From Candidatus Curtissbacteria bacterium (lineage in GTDB: Bacteria; Patescibacteriota; Microgenomatia; Curtissbacterales; GWA2-41-24): 7,392 nucleotides of DNA. The notes under the pieces were generated by a model that was not told the origin of the DNA, ran no database searches, and saw nothing but the letters and a program-made list of their open reading frames with translations. Made by a program: the position numbers and the translations under genes. The DNA is taken from contig JACPYZ010000107.1 of NCBI GenBank assembly GCA_016195765.1, positions 1 to 7,392 of the forward strand, in the 5' to 3' direction. This document shows positions 1-5,525 of this stretch, one piece after another (the first letter of the stretch is position 1; every line of letters starts with the position of its first letter).

Positions 1-1489
1 AGTGTCCGTTTTGAACAAGATGCAGGAGCAGGGTTTTACTTTAAAAACGCAGACAGACCAGGCAGCCTCAACTAAATTAACATACGCGCCGCCGACTAAA
101 GACGAAACCAACACTATTGCCCCGCACTTTGCCCTTATGGTCCGGGATATGCTGATTGCCAAATTTGGTGAAGAAAAAATTACCCGTTCTGGTTTCAAAG
201 TAAAAACGACGCTAAACCGAGACTGGCAAACATATGCCCAAACCATTGTCGCAAACCAAGTGAACAGGCTTGCTTATAATAAAGTTTCAAATGGCGCCGC
301 GGTTGTTGAGGACCCCAAAACTGGCGATATTAAATCGCTCGTTGGTTCCAAAGATTGGAACGACGAAAAATTTGGCAAGTTCAATATAACAACCGCAAAT
401 CGCCAACCCGGATCTTCTTTTAAACCCGTAATCTATTCAAGGGCGCTCGAAGAAAAAATAATCACCCCCGCAACGGTTATACAAGACGTGCCAACCACAT
501 TTGGGGGCAACTATAAACCCAAAAACTACGATAGTAAGTATCGCGGCCCAGTCACCGTTAGAAGGGCGCTTGGCAATTCCCTAAATATTCCGGCTGTCAA
601 AGTTATGGAAATGTTGGGTGTGTCGCAAGGAATAGATCAAGCCAAAAATCTGGGGCTAACTACCGTTGATTCTGCCAGAAACTATGGCTTGTCTTTGGTT
701 TTAGGCAGCGCAGAAGTGAAATTACTCGAGCTCACAAATGCTTACGCTACGTTTGCTAATAAAGGCATTTTAAATGAGTCGAATTTTATTTTGGAAATTA
801 AAGATAAAAAGAATCAAACGGTTAACTGGGACCGACAGAAGCCCAAAAGAGTCATGAGCGACGGGGTCGCATTTTTGATTGCCTCAATTCTTTCTGACGC
901 TGGCGCCAGAAGCGAGGTTTTTAGCACAGTCTTGAACGTTTCCCGTACTGCTGCTGTTAAAACCGGCACCACAGAAGATTACCGAGACGCTTTAACAATG
1001 GGTTTTACTCCAAACCTAACTATCGGTGTCTGGGTGGGTAACAACGACAATTCTCCAATGGACAATATTGCAGGCTCCTTGGGTGCCGCCCCAATCTGGA
1101 CTTCTCTTATGAATAAATTCTTGGCAACTTTACCAAATGAAGGATTTCTTCCCCCCGCCTCGGTTGTTTCTAAGCAAATTTGCGGACCAGGCAATGCGCC
1201 ACTGGTGGCAGCCTCACCAAATCCGAGCGCGAGCCCCCAAGCATTTTCTCAAACAGTGACAAAAGAGTATTTCTTAAGAGGAACAGAACCTAAAGATTGT
1301 ACGGTTCCAAGCCCTACACCTAGCGCTTCTCCCAGTTCGTCGCCAGATGCAACTGCAACCCCGACACCAGATACAACTCCAACTCCCCAGGCTTCTCCGA
1401 CCCCACAAGCTTCTCCCACACCAAGCCCATCGTCGTCGCCAAGCCCAATTCTTTCGCCGTTGCCATCAAGCTCGGCTTCGCCTATTTAA
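1..1489 (+). CDS. Class A penicillin-binding protein (PBP1A-like), C-terminal part, 5' truncated
   Basis: The frame is open from the window edge, so the N-terminal membrane anchor and glycosyltransferase domain must lie upstream; the GTG at position 2 is not the true start. The 495 visible residues hold a complete transpeptidase domain, which cross-links peptidoglycan stem peptides outside the membrane. The catalytic SxxK is PGSSFKP (about residues 136-142, nucleophile Ser138 and Lys141), the SxN is GNSLN (Ser193, Asn195), and the KTG box is KTGTT (Lys320). After about residue 400 the protein changes to a low-complexity tail rich in Ser, Pro and Thr, with a short tandem QASPTP motif and two isolated Cys (394 and 433). 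Its end overlaps the convergent kinase gene by 8 bp. The neighbours, an undecaprenol-type kinase and a PAP2 phosphatase, serve the lipid carrier of the same pathway. The family call is firm; the 1A subfamily is likely. Confidence 0.95.
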   Translation, partial: VSVLNKMQEQGFTLKTQTDQAASTKLTYAPPTKDETNTIAPHFALMVRDMLIAKFGEEKITRSGFKVKTTLNRDWQTYAQTIVANQVNRLAYNKVSNGAAVVEDPKTGDIKSLVGSKDWNDEKFGKFNITTANRQPGSSFKPVIYSRALEEKIITPATVIQDVPTTFGGNYKPKNYDSKYRGPVTVRRALGNSLNIPAVKVMEMLGVSQGIDQAKNLGLTTVDSARNYGLSLVLGSAEVKLLELTNAYATFANKGILNESNFILEIKDKKNQTVNWDRQKPKRVMSDGVAFLIASILSDAGARSEVFSTVLNVSRTAAVKTGTTEDYRDALTMGFTPNLTIGVWVGNNDNSPMDNIAGSLGAAPIWTSLMNKFLATLPNEGFLPPASVVSKQICGPGNAPLVAASPNPSASPQAFSQTVTKEYFLRGTEPKDCTVPSPTPSASPSSSPDATATPTPDTTPTPQASPTPQASPTPSPSSSPSPILSPLPSSSASPI

Positions 1490-1850
1490 AATAAAGTACT
1501 ATATGGGGGATAAATAAAAACATTCCAACAATAGCTACAAATATAGAAGTCAAAAGCACAATTCCCGCCGAAAGATCTTTAATAATTTTTGCCCGGTGAT
1601 GCTGTTCTTCGGTAATGAAATCAACAACATGTTCAATTACAGTGTTGCCAAGTTCCGCCCCAAGAACGAGTGAAATGCAAAACATTAGAATTATCCATTC
1701 TCCTCGGGAGAATCCAAACAAAAGAGCCAAAATTATTGTCAAAATCCCGATTGTTAATTGAATCTTAAAATTGGTTTGCGTTTTGAAGGCAATTTGCATA
1801 CCTTCTAGTGCGTATTTAAAACTTTTTATTTCGTCTTGAACTAAACCCAT
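1482..1850 (-). CDS. dgkA: Undecaprenol/diacylglycerol kinase, DgkA family
   Basis: A 122-residue integral membrane protein of normal length for the family, which phosphorylates a membrane lipid alcohol with ATP. In Gram-positive-type members the substrate is undecaprenol, giving the C55-P carrier for cell-wall precursors. The signature runs from about residue 66 to 100: E66, N69-T70, E73, D77, then H84/H85, A87-K88, K91-D92 and A95-G96. The E-x2-N-x3-E spacing matches the catalytic block of E. coli DgkA. Three hydrophobic segments lie near 30-47, 51-66 and 94-118. The segment QTNFKIQL aligns with the family's N-terminal E-x-N-F/R-x-x-H region, but the usual Glu appears to be Gln. There is no Shine-Dalgarno sequence before the ATG; a TAATAT box ends 6 nt upstream, so the mRNA may be leaderless. 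The gene diverges from the PAP2 phosphatase and overlaps the PBP gene tail to tail. Confidence 0.93.
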   Translation of the reverse strand: MGLVQDEIKSFKYALEGMQIAFKTQTNFKIQLTIGILTIILALLFGFSRGEWIILMFCISLVLGAELGNTVIEHVVDFITEEQHHRAKIIKDLSAGIVLLTSIFVAIVGMFLFIPHIVLYFK

Positions 1851-1856
1851 AAATTA

Positions 1857-1885
1857 ATATTAGCAGATAACTTAAGCGGTGCCAT
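1857..1885 (-). promoter_or_regulatory. Putative leaderless promoter of the DgkA-family kinase
   Basis: On the minus strand TAATAT (1862-1857) lies 6 nt before the ATG at 1850. A weak -35 match, ATGGCA (1885-1880), stands 17 nt upstream. Initiation about 7 nt past the -10 box would fall on the start codon itself. No purine-rich ribosome-binding site is present. Confidence 0.45.
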
Positions 1886-1916
1886 ATGTTTTGACCATTG
1901 AAAGGTCAAAACATAT
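1884..1916. repeat. Perfect 13-bp inverted repeat, probable operator between divergent genes
   Basis: The arms ATATGTTTTGACC (1884-1896) and GGTCAAAACATAT (1904-1916) are exact reverse complements separated by 7 nt. They sit between the divergent kinase and phosphatase genes. The left arm contains the phosphatase -35 element and the right arm runs into its -10, the layout of a repressor operator. As RNA the repeat would be a strong hairpin, but there is no U-tract after it and, if the promoter is right, it is not transcribed into the phosphatase mRNA. Confidence 0.7.
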
Positions 1917-1919
1917 ACT
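1891..1919 (+). promoter_or_regulatory. Sigma70-type promoter of the PAP2 phosphatase
   Basis: TTGACC (1891-1896), a 17-bp spacer and TATACT (1914-1919) make a near-consensus promoter. The -10 ends 7 nt before the ATG at 1927, which predicts a leaderless transcript and supports that ATG over the in-frame GTG at 1879, since the GTG would lie upstream of the promoter. Confidence 0.65.
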
Positions 1920-1926
1920 TAAAGAG

Positions 1927-2634
1927 ATGGCAAATGTTCGCGAATTTACAAGGAAGCTGTTTACCAAAGAAGAACTAACAGCCCTTGTTTATTTTGAAGT
2001 AGCCTTCGGTTTATTTTTCAGTTTTATTTCTCTTATTACATTTTTGTACATCACAAACGCTGTAATACTCAAACAAACAATTAGTTTTGACACGACAATA
2101 GAGAACCTTCTTTATAGCGCAAGGAGCAATTGGCTGACACAAGTGATGATGTTTTTAAGCTACTTAGGCAGCGATGGCATGGTTTTTGGTGCAGTCATTG
2201 TCGCTCTGTTTTTAACATTAAGGCACCACAGAAAAGAAACTTTTATTTTCTCGTTGCTACTTTTAATGGGTCTGGCAGCAACAACCACTCTTAAGCTTTT
2301 ATACAAAATCCCCAGACCAGAAATTTCTGCTCTTATTGTCGAAAATTCATACAGCTTTCCTTCTGGCCATGCCCTGAATTCTTTTCTGTTTTATGGGACC
2401 ATAGCTTACTTTTTTTATCATCTGACCCAAAAGAAAAAAGCGAGCTTGATTATTGCTGCATTTTCGGCAATTCTCGTGCTTCTTATTGGCATCAGTAGAA
2501 TCTACTTAGGAGTTCATCACCCTAGTGATGTCTTAGCGGGCTATTTAGTTGGCTTTTGGCTTTTTGCCACAACAATTTTAATAGACAAAACGGTTGTCTT
2601 TTTTAGATTGGTTAGAGAAACTAGGAAAAGTTAA
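1927..2634 (+). CDS. PAP2-family membrane phosphatase, probable undecaprenyl pyrophosphate phosphatase
   Basis: A 235-residue polytopic membrane protein with a complete PAP2/acid phosphatase signature. KLLYKIPRP gives K-x6-RP (K123, R130, P131), SFPSGH gives the PSGH box (145-148), and SRIYLGVHHPSD gives SR-x5-H-x3-D (S190, R191, H197, D201). About six hydrophobic segments surround these motifs, as in BcrC/PgpB-type enzymes, which remove a phosphate from C55-PP or related lipid phosphates at the outer face of the membrane. The frame extends upstream to a GTG at 1879, but that part is palindrome and promoter sequence, so I start at ATG 1927. No Shine-Dalgarno sequence is seen. It lies divergent from the lipid kinase and ends 1 nt from the convergent helicase gene, leaving no room for a terminator. 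Substrate choice between C55-PP and another lipid phosphate cannot be read from the sequence. Confidence 0.92.
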   Translation: MANVREFTRKLFTKEELTALVYFEVAFGLFFSFISLITFLYITNAVILKQTISFDTTIENLLYSARSNWLTQVMMFLSYLGSDGMVFGAVIVALFLTLRHHRKETFIFSLLLLMGLAATTTLKLLYKIPRPEISALIVENSYSFPSGHALNSFLFYGTIAYFFYHLTQKKKASLIIAAFSAILVLLIGISRIYLGVHHPSDVLAGYLVGFWLFATTILIDKTVVFFRLVRETRKS

Positions 2635-2635
2635 A

Positions 2636-3829
2636 TTATTCGACGAAGGTGATAGCAGCGCCTTTTTGGTCTGCACGACCTGTGCGACCAATTCTGTGGA
2701 TGTAGTCTTCGTAAGAATTTGGCATATCATAGTTAATAACGTGGCTGACATTTTTAATATCGAGTCCTCGTGAAGCAACATCGGTTGCCAGCAATATTTT
2801 GATTTGATTGTTTTTAAACTGCTCAAGCGTTTTTTGTCTTTGGCTTTGTCTTTTATTGCCATGAATCACGCCCGCTTTAAAGCCTCGGCTAACAAGTTCG
2901 TCTGAAAGCCTTTGGACACCCCACTTCGTTCTGCCAAAAATAAGTACGCGCTCAAACCCATCTTGGATTAATAAATCATGTAATTGGTCGATTTTTTTTT
3001 CTCGGCTGATAACTTTAACAACATCCTGACTAACATTAACTGCAGTATCTTGCTGCTTAACAGAAATAGTTACAGGATCTTTCACAAAATCTTTGAGAAT
3101 TTCGCGGACCTTAATTGAAATTGTTGCTGAGAAAAATAACGATTGGCGAACAGGAGACAGCAGTGAAACTAAATACTTTACGTCGTGGATAAAGCCAATA
3201 TCGACCATTCTGTCTGCTTCGTCTAAAACTACATTATTAAAAGAAGAAAGATCGATAGATCGTTCCCCAAGTAGATCTTTGAGTCTTCCTGGTGTTCCGA
3301 TTACAAAATTCGGATTTCTAGATAAATCGTTTCTTTGTCTGCCCATACTAGCGCCACCAATACAAAGCGCGCTGTAAATACTCAAACCCTTGGCAAATCC
3401 AAACAATTCTTCTTGAATCTGCAAGGCAAGTTCGCGTGTAGGGGCAACGATTAGTACCTTTTCGCGGCGATTTTTGAAAACTTTATCAATAAGCGGAATT
3501 AAAAAAGCGGCTGTTTTGCCAGTACCCGTGTTGGCAATACCAATAACATCGCGGCCTGCCAGTATTTGCGGGATTGTTTCGTCCTGAATCGGTGTCGGGT
3601 CCGTATAGTTCTTTTTTTCGATATTGCGGCGGATTTCAACGGCAATATCAAAACCTTCAAAACGATGCTTGGGGACATATTTTTCCGCAGCAACTGGTGC
3701 TGCCTGTTCTCCCTGAGACTTGCCCGAACTAATTGCCCACAACAAATCCTGGTCTACGGTGTTTCGCGGGGCACTATATCTTCTTCCAAAATTACGCTTA
3801 GGCCTGAACCTATTTCTGTTGTTGAACAT
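2636..3829 (-). CDS. DEAD-box ATP-dependent RNA helicase
   Basis: A 397-residue protein with both RecA-like domains complete. The N-terminal 20 residues are basic and rich in Asn, Arg and Phe. Then follow the F at 57 and the Q motif (PTPIQ, 78-82), Walker A ANTGTGKT (99-106), PTRELA (130-135), GTPGR (178-182), DEAD (203-206), SAT (234-236), LIFGRT (296-301), ATDVASRGLD (348-357) and HRIGRTGR (378-385). The protein ends about 12 residues after motif VI, with no C-terminal RNA-binding extension, so it is a minimal RhlE/CshA-like core probably acting in ribosome assembly or mRNA turnover. The start ATG lacks a Shine-Dalgarno sequence, but a strong promoter predicts a leader of about 92 nt with foldable structure. 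The 3' end lies 1 nt from the convergent PAP2 gene. Family is certain; the individual role is not. Confidence 0.97.
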   Translation of the reverse strand: MFNNRNRFRPKRNFGRRYSAPRNTVDQDLLWAISSGKSQGEQAAPVAAEKYVPKHRFEGFDIAVEIRRNIEKKNYTDPTPIQDETIPQILAGRDVIGIANTGTGKTAAFLIPLIDKVFKNRREKVLIVAPTRELALQIQEELFGFAKGLSIYSALCIGGASMGRQRNDLSRNPNFVIGTPGRLKDLLGERSIDLSSFNNVVLDEADRMVDIGFIHDVKYLVSLLSPVRQSLFFSATISIKVREILKDFVKDPVTISVKQQDTAVNVSQDVVKVISREKKIDQLHDLLIQDGFERVLIFGRTKWGVQRLSDELVSRGFKAGVIHGNKRQSQRQKTLEQFKNNQIKILLATDVASRGLDIKNVSHVINYDMPNSYEDYIHRIGRTGRADQKGAAITFVE

Positions 3830-3856
3830 ATTTAATTTTTTGGTGAAAATTCTAAA

Positions 3857-3896
3857 AGTAGCGAAAAGATGCTACTCAAAACGATGAGGATCTTTT
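3857..3896 (-). promoter_or_regulatory. Foldable 5' leader of the helicase mRNA, two exclusive hairpins
   Basis: Read on the minus strand, AAAAGAT (3896-3890) can pair with ATCTTTT (3870-3864), with CTCA/TGAG (3888-3885 with 3878-3875) nested inside. Alternatively AGTAGC (3876-3871) pairs with GCTACT (3862-3857), which puts ATCTTTT in the loop and is followed by TTTT. The two folds share bases and cannot coexist. This resembles an attenuator, though the 6-bp stem is weak. Confidence 0.35.
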
Positions 3897-3928
3897 ACTT
3901 CTAATCTAAAACTATCAAACCTGAAGTT

Positions 3929-3957
3929 AGTATACCAGTAATCTCGAAATAAGTCAA
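3929..3957 (-). promoter_or_regulatory. Strong sigma70-type promoter of the DEAD-box helicase
   Basis: On the minus strand TTGACT (3957-3952), exactly 17 nt, and TATACT (3934-3929), preceded by TG one base upstream (extended -10). Predicted initiation is near 3922, leaving a leader of about 92 nt before the ATG at 3829. It is the best consensus match among the minus-strand promoters here. Confidence 0.7.
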
Positions 3958-3993
3958 AACTATAAGTTAATTGTTAAACCTCTTCCCCTAAGA

Positions 3994-4041
3994 TAACTAG
4001 AGGCGGACCATAGAACATTACAACCCGCTCCACTCTAATTA
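3994..4041 (-). other. Imperfect hairpin in the 3' region of the HAD/microprotein transcript
   Basis: In minus-strand RNA, UAAUUAGAG (4041-4033) pairs with CUCUAGUUA (4002-3994) over 9 bp including one G-U. After a 4-nt bulge, GCGG (4028-4025) pairs with CCGC (4006-4003) closing a loop of about 18 nt. The wobble is paired only in the minus-strand RNA (the plus strand has an A-C mismatch), which hints at that strand. It lies between the 27-codon frame and the helicase promoter. It could be a processing or end structure of the upstream transcript. Confidence 0.3.
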
Positions 4042-4045
4042 TAGA

Positions 4046-4065
4046 AAACTAAGCTTGCTTAGTTT
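4046..4065 (-). terminator. Possible weak terminator hairpin overlapping the microprotein stop codon
   Basis: The 8-bp arms AAACTAAG and CTTAGTTT with a 4-nt loop contain the last codons and TAG stop of the 27-codon frame, and end in TTTT on the minus strand. The stem is poor in GC and its own 3' arm supplies the T-run, so termination would be inefficient. Confidence 0.4.
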
Positions 4066-4132
4066 CTTCTGCTGCAACTGCAGTATCAGCAGCTGCTTCT
4101 GTTTTTTCTTCTGTTTTTGTATCGTCGATCAT
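4049..4132 (-). CDS. Possible 27-residue acidic Ala/Glu/Thr-rich microprotein
   Basis: The frame begins ATG ATC GAC GAT at 4132 and ends in TAG, encoding a highly charged, Ala/Glu/Lys/Thr-rich peptide (starts MIDDTKTEEK, ends EETKQA) with no hydrophobic segment. What makes it credible is the ribosome-binding site: AAAGGAGGTGA (4151-4141) fully matches the 16S rRNA tail and begins inside the stop codon of the HAD gene, so translation would be coupled. The gap between AGGAGG and the ATG is about 11 nt, somewhat long. An in-frame GTG lies within the Shine-Dalgarno sequence and is too close to serve. No family is recognised. The strong site with such a short, low-complexity product might also reflect the truncated remnant of a longer gene. 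Confidence 0.5.
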   Translation of the reverse strand: MIDDTKTEEKTEAAADTAVAAEETKQA

Positions 4133-4149
4133 GTTTGTATTCACCTCCT

Positions 4150-4575
4150 TTAACTGTAATAAAGTTTGTTGTGTATCAAATGTGCTAACTGATTGGGGTT
4201 TTTCATAAGGTCGATTTCTATCCAGCTGTCATATTTATTGTGTTTATCAAGCACATTTTTCTCGGAAGCAAAGATTTCGTCATCAAGCCAATAAAACTCA
4301 TCGCCAAAATTAATCGCTTCTGTTTTGTCTATGCTAAAGCGGGTAGGCCGGATTTTAGAAAGCAGCGGAATAATTTCGGCAGGCACAAATTTACCAAGAT
4401 ATTCAAGCGTGTATTTAATGTCGCCGCTGCAACGCGTAGTCAGCCAAAAAACCCGATAATTGCTAAGAATATATTTGAGGAATTGTTCCAAGTGGGCAGC
4501 AGGCAAACCACCACGAGTCAAAATTACGCCTTCGATGTCTATATAAATATTTTTTGCGGGGTAAGCCCTTGCCAT
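4150..4575 (-). CDS. HAD-fold protein, small single-domain hydrolase-like
   Basis: A 141-residue soluble protein with the HAD superfamily motifs in order. Motif I is YIDIEGVIL (nucleophile Asp13, with Glu15 at the +2 position instead of the usual Asp), motif II is FWLTTR (Thr46/Thr47), a Lys follows at 84 (motif III position), and motif IV is YWLDDE (Asp98, Asp99). The space between motifs I and II is short, so there is no large cap domain. The FWLTTR/WLDDE style recalls HAD domains annotated alongside RNA-repair proteins, but phosphatase activity on an unknown small substrate is equally possible. The start places motif I near the N-terminus, as is normal. The ATG has no Shine-Dalgarno sequence; instead the leader carries ACCTCCTT, complementary to one. 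The stop codon overlaps the ribosome-binding site of the downstream 27-codon frame. Confidence 0.8.
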   Translation of the reverse strand: MARAYPAKNIYIDIEGVILTRGGLPAAHLEQFLKYILSNYRVFWLTTRCSGDIKYTLEYLGKFVPAEIIPLLSKIRPTRFSIDKTEAINFGDEFYWLDDEIFASEKNVLDKHNKYDSWIEIDLMKNPNQLAHLIHNKLYYS

Positions 4576-4610
4576 AACTTTTCTTAAAATTTTGAGAAGG
4601 AGGTAAAAAA

Positions 4611-4679
4611 GTGATACGAGGGAACCTATTTCGAAGGTATCAGATGATTAACTGTCTATTTCAAGCTTCATCATCATAA
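4611..4679 (+). CDS. Possible 22-residue plus-strand microprotein with perfect ribosome-binding site
   Basis: AAGGAGGT (4597-4604) followed by six A and a GTG at 4611 is an ideal ribosome-binding arrangement, on the strand opposite to its neighbours and only about 22 nt from the HAD start codon. The frame runs 22 codons to TAA at 4677 (begins MIRGNLFRRY, ends FQASSS), basic in its first half. A TAAAAT box at 4585-4590 could serve as a -10 but has no good -35 match. The product resembles no family known to me. The match may be accidental, or the segment may matter as the complementary ACCTCCTT in the HAD leader on the minus strand. Confidence 0.3.
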   Translation: MIRGNLFRRYQMINCLFQASSS

Positions 4680-4719
4680 CACAAAAACGAACAGCATAAT
4701 GACTATAAGATTAAAATAG

Positions 4720-5388
4720 TTAACTTCGAGGGGCTTGCTCTAGGTGTGCGCGCATATCTTCGTTGCTAACAAGTCTTAAGATATCACTTGAATCTGTAAA
4801 AAAGATTGAATGTTCATCAAGAGTCGAGACGGTAATGTTTAAACTGCCGATCCTAAAACCGTAAGCAAAAAACTGGCTTCTATTGCGAAGGTGTAATGCA
4901 CCCGCAATAACCGTTGCTTTTACACCGTTTAAATCGCCCAAATTCATATCTGTCATAATTGCGAGCATTATTTTTATTTCATCAAGGGTAAGTCTGGACG
5001 GCCTAGGTTCATCGCTGGTTGTAAGTCGATATGGCGTCAGCATCCGATCACAAATATAGAAAATGTCGTAAATAGAATCTGGTTCTAGAACTGTTGTTAG
5101 TGATCTGTTTTCTTGTTCCATTAGTCCGTCAACTTGGCCCAGATCAACAACTTCGCCATCTCGAGCTTGAATATCTTGAAAATCTGGGACGTATTGGACA
5201 AGCGGGGTTTTAACCACGAAAAAACGAGCTCTTTCTGGCGCGATCTCGGGAGAGACAGAAATTTGAAGGTTCGAGCTTGGACGTGCATTTGTAGTGTCCT
5301 GGCCAAAGGGTGCGCCATCAAGAAGAATAGTTAACCCAATAGGGTGAACGCCTTCTGGGCCCGCGCCGGAAACTGGTCTGTCTGACAT
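4720..5388 (-). CDS. Hypothetical 222-residue soluble protein
   Basis: I do not recognise this protein. It is acidic, with no signal peptide or membrane segment. The first 25 residues are Gly/Pro-rich, residues 40-110 alternate in a way suggesting beta strands, a helical stretch around 133-150 (LTLDEIKIMLAIMTDM) follows, and the end returns to short beta-like segments (FRIGSLNITVSTL). No obvious catalytic motif or Cys/His metal cluster is present (a single Cys at about 113). The promoter places TATAAT 8 nt before the ATG with no Shine-Dalgarno sequence, predicting a leaderless transcript. It reads in the same direction as the HAD gene, 144 nt further down, with no clear terminator between. 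It is divergent from the two-gene unit at 5551. The long frame and typical codon use make it a real gene. Confidence 0.8.
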   Translation of the reverse strand: MSDRPVSGAGPEGVHPIGLTILLDGAPFGQDTTNARPSSNLQISVSPEIAPERARFFVVKTPLVQYVPDFQDIQARDGEVVDLGQVDGLMEQENRSLTTVLEPDSIYDIFYICDRMLTPYRLTTSDEPRPSRLTLDEIKIMLAIMTDMNLGDLNGVKATVIAGALHLRNRSQFFAYGFRIGSLNITVSTLDEHSIFFTDSSDILRLVSNEDMRAHLEQAPRS

Positions 5389-5396
5389 AGAGGGGG

Positions 5397-5425
5397 ATTA
5401 TATTAGGAAGAGGGCAATATTGCAA
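5397..5425 (-). promoter_or_regulatory. Leaderless-type promoter of the 222-residue orphan
   Basis: On the minus strand TTGCAA (5425-5420), 17 nt, and a perfect TATAAT (5402-5397). The start codon at 5388 lies 8 nt beyond the -10, so initiation would fall at or one base before the ATG. Confidence 0.6.
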
Positions 5426-5428
5426 AAA

Positions 5429-5461
5429 CTGGTTGGCTTATATGTCCCCAGAATGGGACAC
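5429..5461. repeat. Direct repeat copy A, hairpin-bearing, ~33 bp
   Basis: This copy matches the segment at 6395-6426 in the same orientation at about 28 of 33 positions with one gap. Shared blocks are CTGGT, GGCTTA, TGTCCC, AGAATGG and ACAC. Inside copy A, TGTCCC (5443-5448) and GGGACA (5455-5460) form a perfect 6-bp inverted repeat around CAGAAT. It lies in the divergent region between the 222-residue gene and the two-gene unit. Confidence 0.65.
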
Positions 5462-5466
5462 TTTTG

Positions 5467-5525
5467 TCGCATATTTGCGAAAAGTTAACTCTACGTTTCA
5501 AACGTTAAGTTTGATGGAAACTTAA
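5467..5525. promoter_or_regulatory. Cluster of palindromes upstream of the two-gene unit
   Basis: Four palindromes stand in 59 bp: TCGCA/TGCGA (5467-5480, 4-nt loop), AGTTAACT (5483-5490), ACGTTT-C-AAACGT (5493-5505, perfect), and TTAAGTTT/AAACTTAA (5505-5525, 5-nt spacer). The last covers the expected -35 region of the gene at 5551. They look like binding sites for dimeric regulators; which, if any, is used cannot be told. Confidence 0.45.

Noticed and set aside
979..1194. Minus-strand 71-residue open frame
   Set aside because: It lies inside the transpeptidase gene, whose motifs prove the plus-strand frame; no promoter or ribosome-binding site.
1320..1480. Frameshift or low-complexity assembly artefact in the PBP tail
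   Set aside because: The frame stays open with varied Ser/Pro/Thr codons, as in genuine extracellular linkers, and ends at a normal stop.
1879..1926. N-terminal extension of the PAP2 protein from GTG 1879
   Set aside because: Those codons are the palindrome and promoter; ATG 1927 follows the -10 box by 7 nt.
3093..3835. Open frames opposite the helicase (plus strand, 94 and 89 codons) and one in another minus frame (64 codons)
   Set aside because: All are shadows of the helicase reading frame, which carries every DEAD-box motif.
4240..4587. Plus-strand 115-codon frame opposite the HAD gene
   Set aside because: The HAD motifs I, II and IV lie on the minus strand in the proper order; the plus frame has no recognisable features.
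4651..4680. Tiny minus-strand frame beginning with three ATG codons (about 9 codons)
   Set aside because: No ribosome-binding site, and the repeated ATG is explained by a short TCA repeat; too short to support.
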